The notes: generated by a model from the letters alone, not told the origin. DNA of 64,000 nt from an uncultured Nitrosomonas sp. (GCA_949281375.1 CASDLT010000040.1:62001-126000), one strand, 5' to 3'. Counted from the stretch's first letter, positions 17,245 to 25,795 are shown. Translations and numbers: made by a program.

Positions 17245-18696
17245 CTAATACCGGATCAGCTTTTGACTGTAGGTCATGGGCAATTCTTTGACAAAATTTA
17301 TCTTTTGAGGGATTTTATAGGGTGAGAGGCGATTCCGGCAAAAGTTGATCAATTCCTCTACATCAAATGATTTCTGACCCTCATACAAAACAATATCTGC
17401 CTGAACGCGCTCACCTAAAAAGCTGTGCATATAGCCGCTTATCCGGCACAGCTTAACAGCAGGATGTTGATTCAAAACAGCTTCCACTTCTTCCGGAAAT
17501 ACTTTATTGCCCGCTACATTGATCATGCTTTTTTTTCTTCCTGCTATTTGTATCAGTCCATCAGCATCCATGGCAGCGAGATCGCCCGTATTAAACCAGC
17601 CATTTTTTAGAATTTCTTCGCGGGGGCTGGGAGGATCAAGATAACCATCCAGCATCCCGGGACCTCGTATGAAGAGAAGTCCCGTTTCTCCAGCAGGCAG
17701 AGGATTTCCCTGGTCATTGACGATTTGTGCCTGGTAATTTGGAAGAACATGGCCGATTGCATCAGGATGGTCCTTGTTATTTTTAAGATTGAGGATGGGA
17801 AGCCCAATTTCGATGATGCCATAGGCCTGACTGACGGGAATATCAAATCGTTCGGCAAACTTTTGACATTCCGCCCTGGTAATGGAAACAGATGTTGAGA
17901 TCACGCGTTTCAGAGAAGGCATTTTTCGGCCACTGTGATCTTGAACCAAGAGACGTATGTGCAAGGGTGAACAGTAAAGCAATGATGACTGGTAGCGGTT
18001 GGTGTTTTCGATGAGGGTATCCGCCATCGAGTTCTTACAAATGACGATGCTGCTTCCATATCGCAGATAAAGAATAATCGTTACCACGAAATGATAGGCC
18101 ATGGAAAGAACCCAGGTAATAGTGTCTGCCGGGCCAAGCTGGAGGGCTTGATTGGCGGATTCAGTCCGTTCTGCAATGCTTTCATGAGAAAGCACGACGC
18201 CTTTGGAAATGCGGGTAGTGCCGGAGGTGAAGCGAACCAAGGCTGGGTTTTTGACGTGGGCTGCAAAGTGGATGCTCTTGTTAGCATCCATCGATAAGAA
18301 TAAACGCCATTCCTGGTGAGCGAACGGGATTATTTCCAAGGTGTTATCAAAATGCGCTCTAGTGGTTTGATCAGCTAATATCGCGTATAAGCCCGTCGTT
18401 TTGATGATTTCATTGACTTCATCAGTCGTTATCTGATTGGAAAGCGGAATGACCACAGCACCGCATTCCATCACGGCAAAGCATTGTGCAATGAAATAGC
18501 GACTGTTTTTCCCGATGACAGCCACCCCGAGATGAGGAGCGATGCCCCATGCTTTAAGGCGCGCGGCAATTTGTCCAACCAGCGCTTCTAGCTCGGCATA
18601 CGTCACCATGCCCCATTCGTCGGTCATCGAGGTGTTATTCGGCCAGCGTTGTGCAGACTGATACAGGAAATTCGGGACTTTCAGCATGGTTTTCAT
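17245..18696 (-). CDS. AMP-forming ligase of the second carrier-protein module
   Basis: A 483-residue adenylate-forming enzyme. The P-loop FTSGTTRISKG is at 156-166, YGIIEIG replaces the usual YGxTE (near 300), TGD lies in WFNTGDLA, and the catalytic Lys is in the last residues (SQKLIRY). It is clearly different from the ligase encoded at 2284-3711. Its start overlaps the FAD oxidoreductase stop by 4 nt, in a tight ACP, acyltransferase, oxidoreductase, ligase block. It probably loads a carboxylic acid onto the ACP encoded at 21252-21614. The acid cannot be named; the changed YGxTE-type motif is worth noting. Confidence 0.82.
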   Translation of the reverse strand: MKTMLKVPNFLYQSAQRWPNNTSMTDEWGMVTYAELEALVGQIAARLKAWGIAPHLGVAVIGKNSRYFIAQCFAVMECGAVVIPLSNQITTDEVNEIIKTTGLYAILADQTTRAHFDNTLEIIPFAHQEWRLFLSMDANKSIHFAAHVKNPALVRFTSGTTRISKGVVLSHESIAERTESANQALQLGPADTITWVLSMAYHFVVTIILYLRYGSSIVICKNSMADTLIENTNRYQSSLLYCSPLHIRLLVQDHSGRKMPSLKRVISTSVSITRAECQKFAERFDIPVSQAYGIIEIGLPILNLKNNKDHPDAIGHVLPNYQAQIVNDQGNPLPAGETGLLFIRGPGMLDGYLDPPSPREEILKNGWFNTGDLAAMDADGLIQIAGRKKSMINVAGNKVFPEEVEAVLNQHPAVKLCRISGYMHSFLGERVQADIVLYEGQKSFDVEELINFCRNRLSPYKIPQKINFVKELPMTYSQKLIRY

Positions 18697-19964
18697 TCAG
18701 GAAAGAGCGATCGTTGGACAGTGGCTATGATGATCTCGTAACAATCGTTATTGATAATACCTGCCGCGAGATGACCGGCCGCATATCCCGTCATTAAACA
18801 CGTCCCGATGACTCTGGCGCTGGCCAGTGCTTCTTCAGTAGCCGAGATGTTTCTACCGGCAAATAATAAATTTTTTGAGGCGGCTGACTGAAGTGCTCTT
18901 CCCGGTACGTCGTAGTGATCATTGAATGAGAAATACTCCAGGTGAGGTTTCTTTCCAGGTATCCAGAATTCGATGGGCCAAGTGCCTCGAGCCACCGCAT
19001 CCTCTACTTTTCGGCAATTGATGACGTCTTCCTTTGTCAGAATGGTTTTTCCGACATTCCTCGGGCCGGTACGGATGCCCACTTCGGGGGCTATCATCGA
19101 TAGCGCGGCATTTTTGAACAATGGGTTGTGGGTTTGCAAGTAATGCACAATTTCAGCCACTGCGTATCTGGCAGACAATTGCAATCGCGTTATCTCGAAG
19201 GGATCGTTTCCTATTTCTGAAGAAAGTCCTAGCTTGAAAACAGCCCGATTCAATTTCAGGCTCCCAGGAATGACGGACAGCATTTCGGAGTGTTGTGAAT
19301 ACAATCCGCTATCAATTCCTTTGCGAATGCTGCGTAAAAGGCTTAGGCGAAGTTTCTGCTCATCATCGGTTGCAATGTCCGTCATGATAAAAGTCTGAGC
19401 GGTGGCCTGGTAGGTTTGATTTTCGACAGTGTCGATGCCCGCAAGACGTGCAACGATACATTCACCTGAGGTGTCGATCACGACGCCGGGATGAAAAGTA
19501 ACGGCACGATTATGAATCATGGCGCCGACTTTCCGAATGCAATGATCCTCTCGTTCAACCTGCATTAAATGAGCGTCCAGGTAAAGCGTTACTTTGCTTT
19601 GTTGTACGACTTCATCGCATAGTTGGATAAATGCGTAATGATCATAAGGCAGGAAGCGAAGGCCATTGTTATAAAAAAAGGGCGAGGAATTACTCAAGAT
19701 CTCCAGTTTTTCTGCAAAAATGCGCGGAAAGCCATCGACCGCATATCTGACAACGGGATCGTCGTTGCGATAATAGAGTCCGCACACGGTGCCCACATAA
19801 GCGGCAGTTGCCTTGCCGCCAAGAATGGTGTTTTTTTCCAGTAAAACGACCCTCGCTCCTGTCTCTGCTGCACCTGCCGCTGCGGCGATACCGGCTGAAC
19901 CGCCGCCGATGATCAGAACGTCGGGGTGAATTAGGGTGCTGGCAGTAAAAAACGGTTCATCCAA
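18693..19964 (-). CDS. FAD-dependent oxidoreductase (FAD_oxidored family)
   Basis: A 423-residue flavoprotein. The Rossmann motif IIGGGSAGIAAA is at 18-29 with a following EK (VVLLEKN), the family-typical CGLYY loop, and a C-terminal FAD motif LLFAGRNISATEEALASARVIGTCLMTGYAAGHLAA of which LLFAGRNIS is the core. This is the FAD_oxidored (PF12831-like) family, not an acyl-CoA dehydrogenase. The start must be TTG 19964, which overlaps the upstream stop by 8 nt. In this operon it may oxidise or desaturate a carrier-bound substrate. The reaction is unknown. Confidence 0.75.
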   Translation of the reverse strand: MDEPFFTASTLIHPDVLIIGGGSAGIAAAAGAAETGARVVLLEKNTILGGKATAAYVGTVCGLYYRNDDPVVRYAVDGFPRIFAEKLEILSNSSPFFYNNGLRFLPYDHYAFIQLCDEVVQQSKVTLYLDAHLMQVEREDHCIRKVGAMIHNRAVTFHPGVVIDTSGECIVARLAGIDTVENQTYQATAQTFIMTDIATDDEQKLRLSLLRSIRKGIDSGLYSQHSEMLSVIPGSLKLNRAVFKLGLSSEIGNDPFEITRLQLSARYAVAEIVHYLQTHNPLFKNAALSMIAPEVGIRTGPRNVGKTILTKEDVINCRKVEDAVARGTWPIEFWIPGKKPHLEYFSFNDHYDVPGRALQSAASKNLLFAGRNISATEEALASARVIGTCLMTGYAAGHLAAGIINNDCYEIIIATVQRSLFPE

Positions 19965-21255
19965 AAAGATTTTTCCGTAAAGATGACTCGAACCAGAAAA
20001 TATCTTCCTTGCTCACAGTGGTTTCGGTGTAGGCAATAATGGCGTGAAGCTTCTGCTGGAAATCCATGAAGATAATGGTAAAACCTGGGTGGCTGCTATT
20101 GGGAGGATAATGAATGGCATTACTGACGGGTAACCCGCAGAAAACATTAAAATCATCCAGCGTTTTGCCGGTATCGGAAAAAAAGAAGCTGGCCAGCGCG
20201 CCGTGGGTGGGAGATTTGACAATTTTTTCATATAACCACAGCGGAACCCTCAGCAACAGATCCATCATAATACTAAAACTGGCTGGAATGTCTTTGCGCA
20301 TTTGGTTGATCATTTGTTGCTGGATAACAGTAACGGTTTTTTGCAGGGTTTCCAGGTGCTGAGGAAAAAGCCGGTAAAACAAATACGATAGGTGATTTCC
20401 GACGACTGGGCCGAAGGCGCCTTTTTTTCTGTTATTGTGAGGAACAGGCACCCAAATTGCGGTGACCGTTTTTCCCTTGCGTTTAAGCAAATCACTAAAG
20501 CTGTGCATGCACGCCGCAAGCAAAAATGGACTTCTTCCGAATCGAGCGCCGGCATGTTTACAGTGGACAGCGATTTGCTCAGTTTCTGCTTCAGAGAAAT
20601 ACAGCGTGTGATAGGAATTGGCTTGCCGGCTGCAGCTTTCTCCCAAAAAAGAGATCGGCATGGATTTTTTTTCAAAAAAAATGAAATCCCTGGTTTTCTG
20701 CGTTTGCTTCAATTGCTCAATGAGAGCGAAGGGTGAATTTTTTGAGGCAAATAGCTGTATTGGTTGATCACCCAGAGCATCTCCCAAATAACGCACTAAA
20801 AATTCTGCGCCCTGAGCATCCATCAATAGGTGGCTCCAAGTGAACAACAGAGTCGTGTGGCCGTGTTCACCATGGATCAAATCAAATTGAAAGGGCGGGT
20901 CGTCACGAAGTTGAATATCTCTCGCGAAAAGCGCTTTGAGGATGCCGTCATCCTTTCGGGATACCTCAAACTTTTCGATCGTAATGGGATGCGTCGATGG
21001 TATCCGTATCCATTCAGGCAACTGGAGTGGCCACTGCTTTTTTAACCGCAACGAATGTAACCAGCAGAAAATCGGATCGCCGTTGAGAGCTTGTTTCAAT
21101 TGATCGATATCCAATTGTCCTTCTACAGTTACCGCAAAACGGCCGACATTGCCCTGCAGCCCATACCTGCGATGGTGTCTGTCGAGCAACAGCTGGAAAT
21201 AATCCGACCCGCTCAGTAACAGCGTGTCGGGCAATGCTGATTCATCGGGAGTCAT
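19957..21255 (-). CDS. Condensation-domain-like acyltransferase
   Basis: A 432-residue protein of the CoA-dependent acyltransferase/NRPS condensation superfamily. The active-site motif reads SHLLMDAQG, with His142 and Asp146 matching the second His and the Asp of HHxxxDG. A DFxxF-like latch is not obvious, so it is divergent. Stand-alone enzymes of this fold (PapA-like, VinM-like) move acyl or aminoacyl groups from carrier proteins to alcohol or amine acceptors. Its start overlaps the ACP stop by 4 nt, so it probably uses that ACP as donor. I infer that it makes an ester or amide on the polyene or its lipid, but nothing in the sequence names the acceptor. Confidence 0.7.
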   Translation of the reverse strand: MTPDESALPDTLLLSGSDYFQLLLDRHHRRYGLQGNVGRFAVTVEGQLDIDQLKQALNGDPIFCWLHSLRLKKQWPLQLPEWIRIPSTHPITIEKFEVSRKDDGILKALFARDIQLRDDPPFQFDLIHGEHGHTTLLFTWSHLLMDAQGAEFLVRYLGDALGDQPIQLFASKNSPFALIEQLKQTQKTRDFIFFEKKSMPISFLGESCSRQANSYHTLYFSEAETEQIAVHCKHAGARFGRSPFLLAACMHSFSDLLKRKGKTVTAIWVPVPHNNRKKGAFGPVVGNHLSYLFYRLFPQHLETLQKTVTVIQQQMINQMRKDIPASFSIMMDLLLRVPLWLYEKIVKSPTHGALASFFFSDTGKTLDDFNVFCGLPVSNAIHYPPNSSHPGFTIIFMDFQQKLHAIIAYTETTVSKEDIFWFESSLRKNLFG

Positions 21256-21614
21256 GAAAGCTGTTGGTGGACGTAATTTGCCAGCGTTTCTGAAGAACAG
21301 ATATTTTCTTGACTGAGCGCCTCATCAGAGAGTTGCAATTGGTATTGCCGCTCTACGAAAAGAATTATTTCGATCAATGAAAATGAATCGAGACCCAAAC
21401 GCTCCAAAGGCGTTGCTGGTGTGACTTCAATGCCACTTGCCACGAGATGACTGCGAATGAAAAAACAGATGTTTTCAGCGATCGCCGAGGAAGAAATGGG
21501 GGTTGTCATGCGTAACGCAGGATGTTTGAGTGTTGGGTTGATTGGGGAATAATCAGATGCATTGTCCAGTCCCTTGAGAATCAATTTATCATTAACTATT
21601 TGTGTGAGGGTCAT
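21252..21614 (-). CDS. Second acyl carrier protein
   Basis: A 120-residue carrier protein with the attachment Ser77 in RLGLDSFSLIEI. The helical core begins near residue 36 (MTTPISSSAIAENI), so the true start may be that internal ATG, giving about 85 residues. This ACP differs in sequence from the one encoded at 1420-1707 and leads the minus-strand block with the condensation-like enzyme, FAD oxidoreductase and ligase. An extended -10 promoter is visible 91 nt upstream. It defines a second loading line in the same island. Confidence 0.85.
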   Translation of the reverse strand: MTLTQIVNDKLILKGLDNASDYSPINPTLKHPALRMTTPISSSAIAENICFFIRSHLVASGIEVTPATPLERLGLDSFSLIEIILFVERQYQLQLSDEALSQENICSSETLANYVHQQLS

Positions 21615-21704
21615 GATTTTTCATGGATTCATTCGTAAACTTTCACACAACTCCTTAATGTTCATTAGCTTAAAACCGCATCCGATGTGCTAATAATGGG
21701 GGTT

Positions 21705-21713
21705 ATTATATCA
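21705..21713 (-). promoter_or_regulatory. Extended -10 promoter for the ACP operon (minus strand)
   Basis: On the minus strand the sequence reads TGATATAAT, a perfect TATAAT with the upstream TGn extension. No convincing -35 is seen at 16-18 nt, which is tolerated with an extended -10. Transcription would start near 21698 and give a leader of about 84 nt before the ACP gene. Confidence 0.5.
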
Positions 21714-22062
21714 AAGCGAATTTCTCTGATGATGGTCATTTTTATGGTTAATTAGCAGGTTGGCAATGATATATATGCTAAGTTGATGACGTACGATGAC
21801 CGCGGATGGATTGAACAGTGGATCTCGAGGATATATTCGGCCCATCTGAAAAGAGTGGCGAAAGTCGGTGAAAAGAAGCGAAGTCAATTCATTAGGAATT
21901 TACCAAACATGCAATGGAAAATCGCTCGGTTCCCACTCAGCCAGGTGCTCGATAAAATCTGGCATCTGGCTCAAAACGCTCATTCATTATTCGTCGAGTA
22001 TTCGAGACGATCAGGATTTATTCAGATCGTCATTCGTTGTTTTTCCCGCGTCTAATTGCCGG
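21714..22062. other. Non-coding stretch between ACP operon and lipoprotein gene
   Basis: Short open frames on the plus strand at 21783-22140 have no ribosome-binding site, no family resemblance and overlap each other; I take them as chance. Apart from the ACP-operon promoter at its left edge I see no further structure. Confidence 0.4.
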
Positions 22063-22674
22063 TTATTTTGTGTATACGATAAGATTTTTGGTGACTGGAT
22101 CGGTGACGATGTCCTTGACCTGACCCTTTTCATTCCATAGCAATTGATATTCGCTGAAGCTGTCAATCCACATTCGCCATAATGGCGCATCCATAGTTGG
22201 ATTTTCATCCGTTAAGGGATAACCAACCGACATGATGACCTGCTCCTTGGTCATGCCATTCATTACTTTGCCAAGTTTAATGGCGTTCTGTATTTCCTTT
22301 GGAAAGGTCGCCAGTTTCATGTTAGGGTCTTCGGGGACAATAATTCGTCTTACATATTGCTCAAGCGATAGGGATTTGCGTGTGTAATCCTGACCCAGGC
22401 GCATCGGTTTGCCGCCCAGATTCAGATGGGCGCGGTTTCGCCCATACTCGGTCACTGAAGCGGGAGTTCCTAGCGGAATCATGTTCCACTTGGTATACGT
22501 CAGCTCGCTTATCCAGTCTCCGCCACCCTCATTGCGTAAATTACAACAGGTATACCCGGAGATAAGCGGAATAGTTTCGTTGGTACTGCCTAGCGTCCCA
22601 GTTGAACTGCATCCCACTATCAACACACTGCTGAGCATCAATATGACGATAAAGCCAAGGTTCTTAATTTTCAT
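22063..22674 (-). CDS. BamE-like (SmpA/OmlA fold) lipoprotein
   Basis: A 203-residue lipoprotein. The signal peptide ends in the lipobox VGCSS (Cys about 22). The C-terminal third carries the pattern GKVMNGMTKEQVIMSVGYPL, which is the helix-turn typical of the BamE/SmpA fold, followed by strands with WRMWID and YQLLWNEKGQVKDI. It is longer than BamE itself and has a family-unknown N-terminal part with a CC pair. A good AGGGGAG ribosome-binding site precedes the ATG. Placed between the two halogenase operons, it could be an envelope partner of the polyene lipid, but this is only positional. Confidence 0.7.
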   Translation of the reverse strand: MKIKNLGFIVILMLSSVLIVGCSSTGTLGSTNETIPLISGYTCCNLRNEGGGDWISELTYTKWNMIPLGTPASVTEYGRNRAHLNLGGKPMRLGQDYTRKSLSLEQYVRRIIVPEDPNMKLATFPKEIQNAIKLGKVMNGMTKEQVIMSVGYPLTDENPTMDAPLWRMWIDSFSEYQLLWNEKGQVKDIVTDPVTKNLIVYTK

Positions 22675-22796
22675 TCATACTCCCCTTTGTTTTCTTTGAA
22701 CGATCAATGTGCGGCATAAGCGTTTTGTTTATACTGGAGATTTGACCAAATCTGATGATTTTTAAGGTAAGGCGTACTCATTTTTGCAGCGGCAAT

Positions 22797-22858
22797 AAAA
22801 AAATGCCCAATAAACAAGGCCACACATAGGTTGATCATAGCATAGAAAATCATTGGGC
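22797..22858 (-). terminator. Possible terminator after the second halogenase gene
   Basis: On the minus strand GCCCAAT pairs with ATTGGGC (22852-22858 with 22805-22811) and is followed by a seven-T tract. The 40-nt loop is large, so it is weak. It lies 84 nt after the halogenase stop and before the lipoprotein gene. Confidence 0.35.
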
Positions 22859-22941
22859 TTGGTTTCAAGAAGGTCTCGCAGAATACTAGGCCTCGACATC
22901 AAAAATTGTGCCATTCGAATAACATGAACAATGCGCCCACA

Positions 22942-24207
22942 CTAATGAATCATCAATTCACGCGGATCTTCCCCTTTCATGCCATATGCAGTAATGAAAC
23001 GCAGCAAGCCTACGCTGTAGGGCGATGTTGAAGCTGCGCCGCTGAAAATTCGTCCCATATGCTTGTCGATATGCGGGTAGAGCAGTTTAACCATAAGATT
23101 ATTTTTCATGTTTTGCCCGACTTTGAAACATGTGAACAGGCGGCCATCATAATAATAACTGACAATTTCTTGCCAGATCCGCAAATGATGTTTTTCATCA
23201 TTTTCATACTGCTGAAATGCTGCCTGTGATCCGTCGCAGATGGTTTTGGCCAGCTTGAAAGCGCCTTGCATGCCGAGGAAGAGCCCACTCGAAAACACGG
23301 GATCAATGAATCCTGCCGTATCCCCAACCAGCACCCAGCCATTGCCGAACATCCGTTCAGAAATTAACTGGTAATTGGTATATTCCATTACAGGCGTAAT
23401 TCGTTGTGCGTCAGCAGCTACCGTTTTCAACACGGAATCCTGCTTCAGCAAATTGTCATACCGTTCCTCTTTGGATGCGCCGAACTTCGGCAAATGCTGC
23501 GAATTGATCACCATCCCCAACGAAACGCGTCCTGGCAGCGGAATGCGCCAACTCCAGCCATGATCCAGCCGGGTCGTGTGCACATGACCTTGGTAATCCA
23601 GATGGGTTTGATCGACATGAGCAAATAAGGCGGTATCCTTACGAGTACCTTCTTTACTGGCAATGTTGAGCAGTTTCGGCAGCAAGCGCACCCGACCCGT
23701 TGCATCGACAATCAAATCCGGATGCTGCGCAAAGAAGCCGTCGGTTTCGGCAAGCGTATCCGTGGTCAAGGTAACTTTCTCAGTATTGGGAGTGCACTCC
23801 AGGTTTGCAGGGGCTTCATAAATCTTGGCGCCATTCTTTTTTGCTGCGTCTAATAAAGCAATGTCGAACTGATCGCGCGGCACATTATAGGCATAAGTTG
23901 CCGTAGTGCCCGTGAGGTTTTTGAAGAAGAACGAAAAATTGATATCTTTGCTCAAATTAAAGGTCGCCCCGGGCTTGAACATACTAAAGCCGCGGATCGC
24001 GTCTTCCACGCCAAGAGTTTGCAACATTGGAATAACAGCCGGCACAAGTGATTCGCCCACGATCAGCGGCGCATTTTTGGGTTTATGCCACATGGCTACC
24101 TGCAAACCAGCCCGGCACAACAAAATTGCCAGTGCACAGGCGGCAGGTCCGCCACCCAATATGGCGACAGTTTTAATCTTCTGGTGAGGGGGATTGGCGG
24201 GATTCAT
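22942..24207 (-). CDS. Flavin-dependent halogenase (second copy)
   Basis: A 421-residue FAD enzyme; ATG 24207 is preferred to a TTG two codons upstream. Motifs: ILGGGPAA (16-23), Lys78 in FKPGATF at the catalytic Lys position, WSWRIP (218-223) and FIDPVFSSG (300-308). The last three are the halogenase signature. The sequence is clearly diverged from the copy encoded at 15612-16961, especially in the C-terminal third, so the two probably act on different positions or substrates. It is transcribed alone, upstream of the lipoprotein gene and separated from it by a terminator-like hairpin. Confidence 0.85.
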   Translation of the reverse strand: MNPANPPHQKIKTVAILGGGPAACALAILLCRAGLQVAMWHKPKNAPLIVGESLVPAVIPMLQTLGVEDAIRGFSMFKPGATFNLSKDINFSFFFKNLTGTTATYAYNVPRDQFDIALLDAAKKNGAKIYEAPANLECTPNTEKVTLTTDTLAETDGFFAQHPDLIVDATGRVRLLPKLLNIASKEGTRKDTALFAHVDQTHLDYQGHVHTTRLDHGWSWRIPLPGRVSLGMVINSQHLPKFGASKEERYDNLLKQDSVLKTVAADAQRITPVMEYTNYQLISERMFGNGWVLVGDTAGFIDPVFSSGLFLGMQGAFKLAKTICDGSQAAFQQYENDEKHHLRIWQEIVSYYYDGRLFTCFKVGQNMKNNLMVKLLYPHIDKHMGRIFSGAASTSPYSVGLLRFITAYGMKGEDPRELMIH

Positions 24208-24685
24208 ACACAATCGAATTGAGAATTCAAGAATTTTGAAAAGGCAGCGAGCGGCGGTTGGACAAAACTAGATTCAGTCAAACATGGCAGTGTATTCATG
24301 ATGAATGAGTTTCCTGAAATGATTAAACTCAGCATGATTGGGGCGCGTTGTTGTCCGGGAAATATAAAAAAACCTAGCGAAATGTAACATATCCAAGCCT
24401 CTGATACGAGTAATTATTATTTGAATCCGGCAGTTAAGTTTTTATGACTAACATCTATCATTTTCCCTCGTGACAAATCAAGCTCAGTTCCTGGGTTACT
24501 ATGAATTCGATTTCAATGCCGCATGAATGAAATGTATTCTGAAACTTATCGAGCTTCCCGTGCCTATGACATAGTAAAAGATCGTTTGCCTGAGTACTGC
24601 GCGGGAATTTTCCGGAAAGTGGAGGCCTTCGATTTGATGGATCGGGTATATGCCAGATGCCATATTAGCGTAAAATGCCGTCAAC
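24208..24685. other. Non-coding stretch between halogenase gene and tRNA-Arg
   Basis: AT-rich, with no supported gene. It should contain the halogenase promoter (minus strand) and the tRNA promoter; TAAAAT at 24671-24676 lies at a fitting distance before the tRNA but has no clear -35. Short frames at 24499-24723 run into the tRNA and are chance. Confidence 0.4.
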
Positions 24686-24758
24686 GCCCTGGTAGCTCAG
24701 TGGATAGAGCAACCCCCTCCTAAGGGGTAGGTCGCACGTTCGATTCGTGTTCAGGGCG
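24686..24758 (+). tRNA. tRNA-Arg (anticodon CCU)
   Basis: A complete cloverleaf. The acceptor arm pairs GCCCTGG with TCAGGGC, the D arm is GCTC/GAGC, the anticodon stem is ACCCC/GGGGT with loop CTCCTAA (anticodon CCT at 24719-24721), and the T arm is GCACG TTCGATT CGTGT. Discriminator G at 24758; the 3' CCA is not fully encoded (CCC follows). It decodes AGG. The gene borders the polyene island. Confidence 0.93.
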
Positions 24759-25105
24759 CCCGGTCAATCAAAGGTGATCAAAACCAGGACACTTCCGGTA
24801 AAACCCATCTTCTTCGCTGTTCACAAACACTCCGGAAAGCTCATGCAAATTTTTTCCAAATTGTAATTACAAGCAACGTTGCCTGGGGCGGATAATAAAT
24901 CAACGTTAGAATAGCGCGGCTGCAAATAAGCTGTAAATTTGAGTGCTGAGGAAATACTGATTAATTCACTGGAGCAGCGAATTAATCAGCGTTTCATAAA
25001 TTAGTGTTTGAAGATGGAGTGCAGGCTTATATAGGTTATCAAAGCAAAAGGTGATAATTTTTCATAGAGTTATTGCTCTGATCTTTTAAAGGATCTGAAA
25101 ATACA
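24759..25105. other. Non-coding stretch downstream of tRNA-Arg
   Basis: No gene is seen. The region holds the MITE-like inverted repeat at 24951-24995 and the leader of the VIT-family gene. Confidence 0.4.
24951..24995. repeat. Short MITE/REP-like inverted repeat
   Basis: The left arm GAAATACTGATTAATTC (24951-24967) and the right arm GAATTAATCAGCGTTTC (24979-24995) pair at 15 of 17 positions around an 11-nt centre. Arms with the same core (CTGATTAATT) flank a longer element at 48477-48632, so this is probably a dispersed mobile-derived family. Confidence 0.6.
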
Positions 25106-25795
25106 ATGAGTGAATTTGAAATTCATAGATCCCATCGATCGGGGTGGTTACGCGCTGCTGTTCTGGGTGCTAATGATGGCATTGTTTCAACCGCAAGTCT
25201 TATCATAGGAGTTGCGGCAGCCCAACCCGTTCACGCTGATATTATTCTTGCGGGTGTTGCAGGACTGGTTGCCGGAGCCATGTCTATGGCTGCTGGTGAG
25301 TATGTATCGGTAAGCTCCCAGTCAGATGCAGAGATGGCAGATCTTGATCGTGAAAAACAATCCTTGAACGATAACTATGCCGATGAATTGAAAGAATTGG
25401 CGAATATATATATGACTCGGGGGCTTGATTCAAATTTAGCGCATGTGGTCGCCGAGAAGCTAATGGCGCATGATGCGTTAGGAGCCCACGCAAAAGATGA
25501 GCTAGGCCTGGCAGAGAGGACTCTGGCGCGTCCTCTTCAGGCGGCAATCTTTTCTGCAGGTACATTTACAATCGGTGCCGCCTTGCCTTTGTTTGTCGCA
25601 TGGAATATGTCTGGCATACAGCTAATACCATCAGTAGCGTTATCCTCTCTTGTTTTCTTGGCCACTTTAGGCGCTCTTGCAGCCCGTGCAGGCGGGGCTA
25701 AAATGTTCAAGGGTGCAATCAGAGTAACATTCTGGGGAGCACTCGCGATGATTTTAACTGCAGCCGTAGGGAGATGGTTGGGCGTAGCTGTTTGA
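25106..25795 (+). CDS. VIT1/CCC1-family Fe2+/Mn2+ transporter
   Basis: A 229-residue membrane protein. The N-terminal segment SGWLRAAVLGANDGIVSTASLIIGVAAA (its core GANDGIVST at about 21-29) and the following AGAMSMAAGEYVSVSSQSDAE region with its Met and Glu residues are the VIT1/CCC1 signature. The central acidic helix pair is the metal-binding domain and three hydrophobic segments follow. The family exports or sequesters Fe2+ and Mn2+. It stands alone, 28 nt tail-to-tail from the haem-tagged barrel gene. Confidence 0.9.
   Translation: MSEFEIHRSHRSGWLRAAVLGANDGIVSTASLIIGVAAAQPVHADIILAGVAGLVAGAMSMAAGEYVSVSSQSDAEMADLDREKQSLNDNYADELKELANIYMTRGLDSNLAHVVAEKLMAHDALGAHAKDELGLAERTLARPLQAAIFSAGTFTIGAALPLFVAWNMSGIQLIPSVALSSLVFLATLGALAARAGGAKMFKGAIRVTFWGALAMILTAAVGRWLGVAV

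Noticed and set aside
21783-22140. Two overlapping frames of 90 codons
   Set aside because: They overlap each other in different frames, lack ribosome-binding sites and have no recognisable sequence; the region is intergenic.
24499-24723. Short frames on both strands
   Set aside because: They run into the tRNA-Arg gene and are not conserved-looking.
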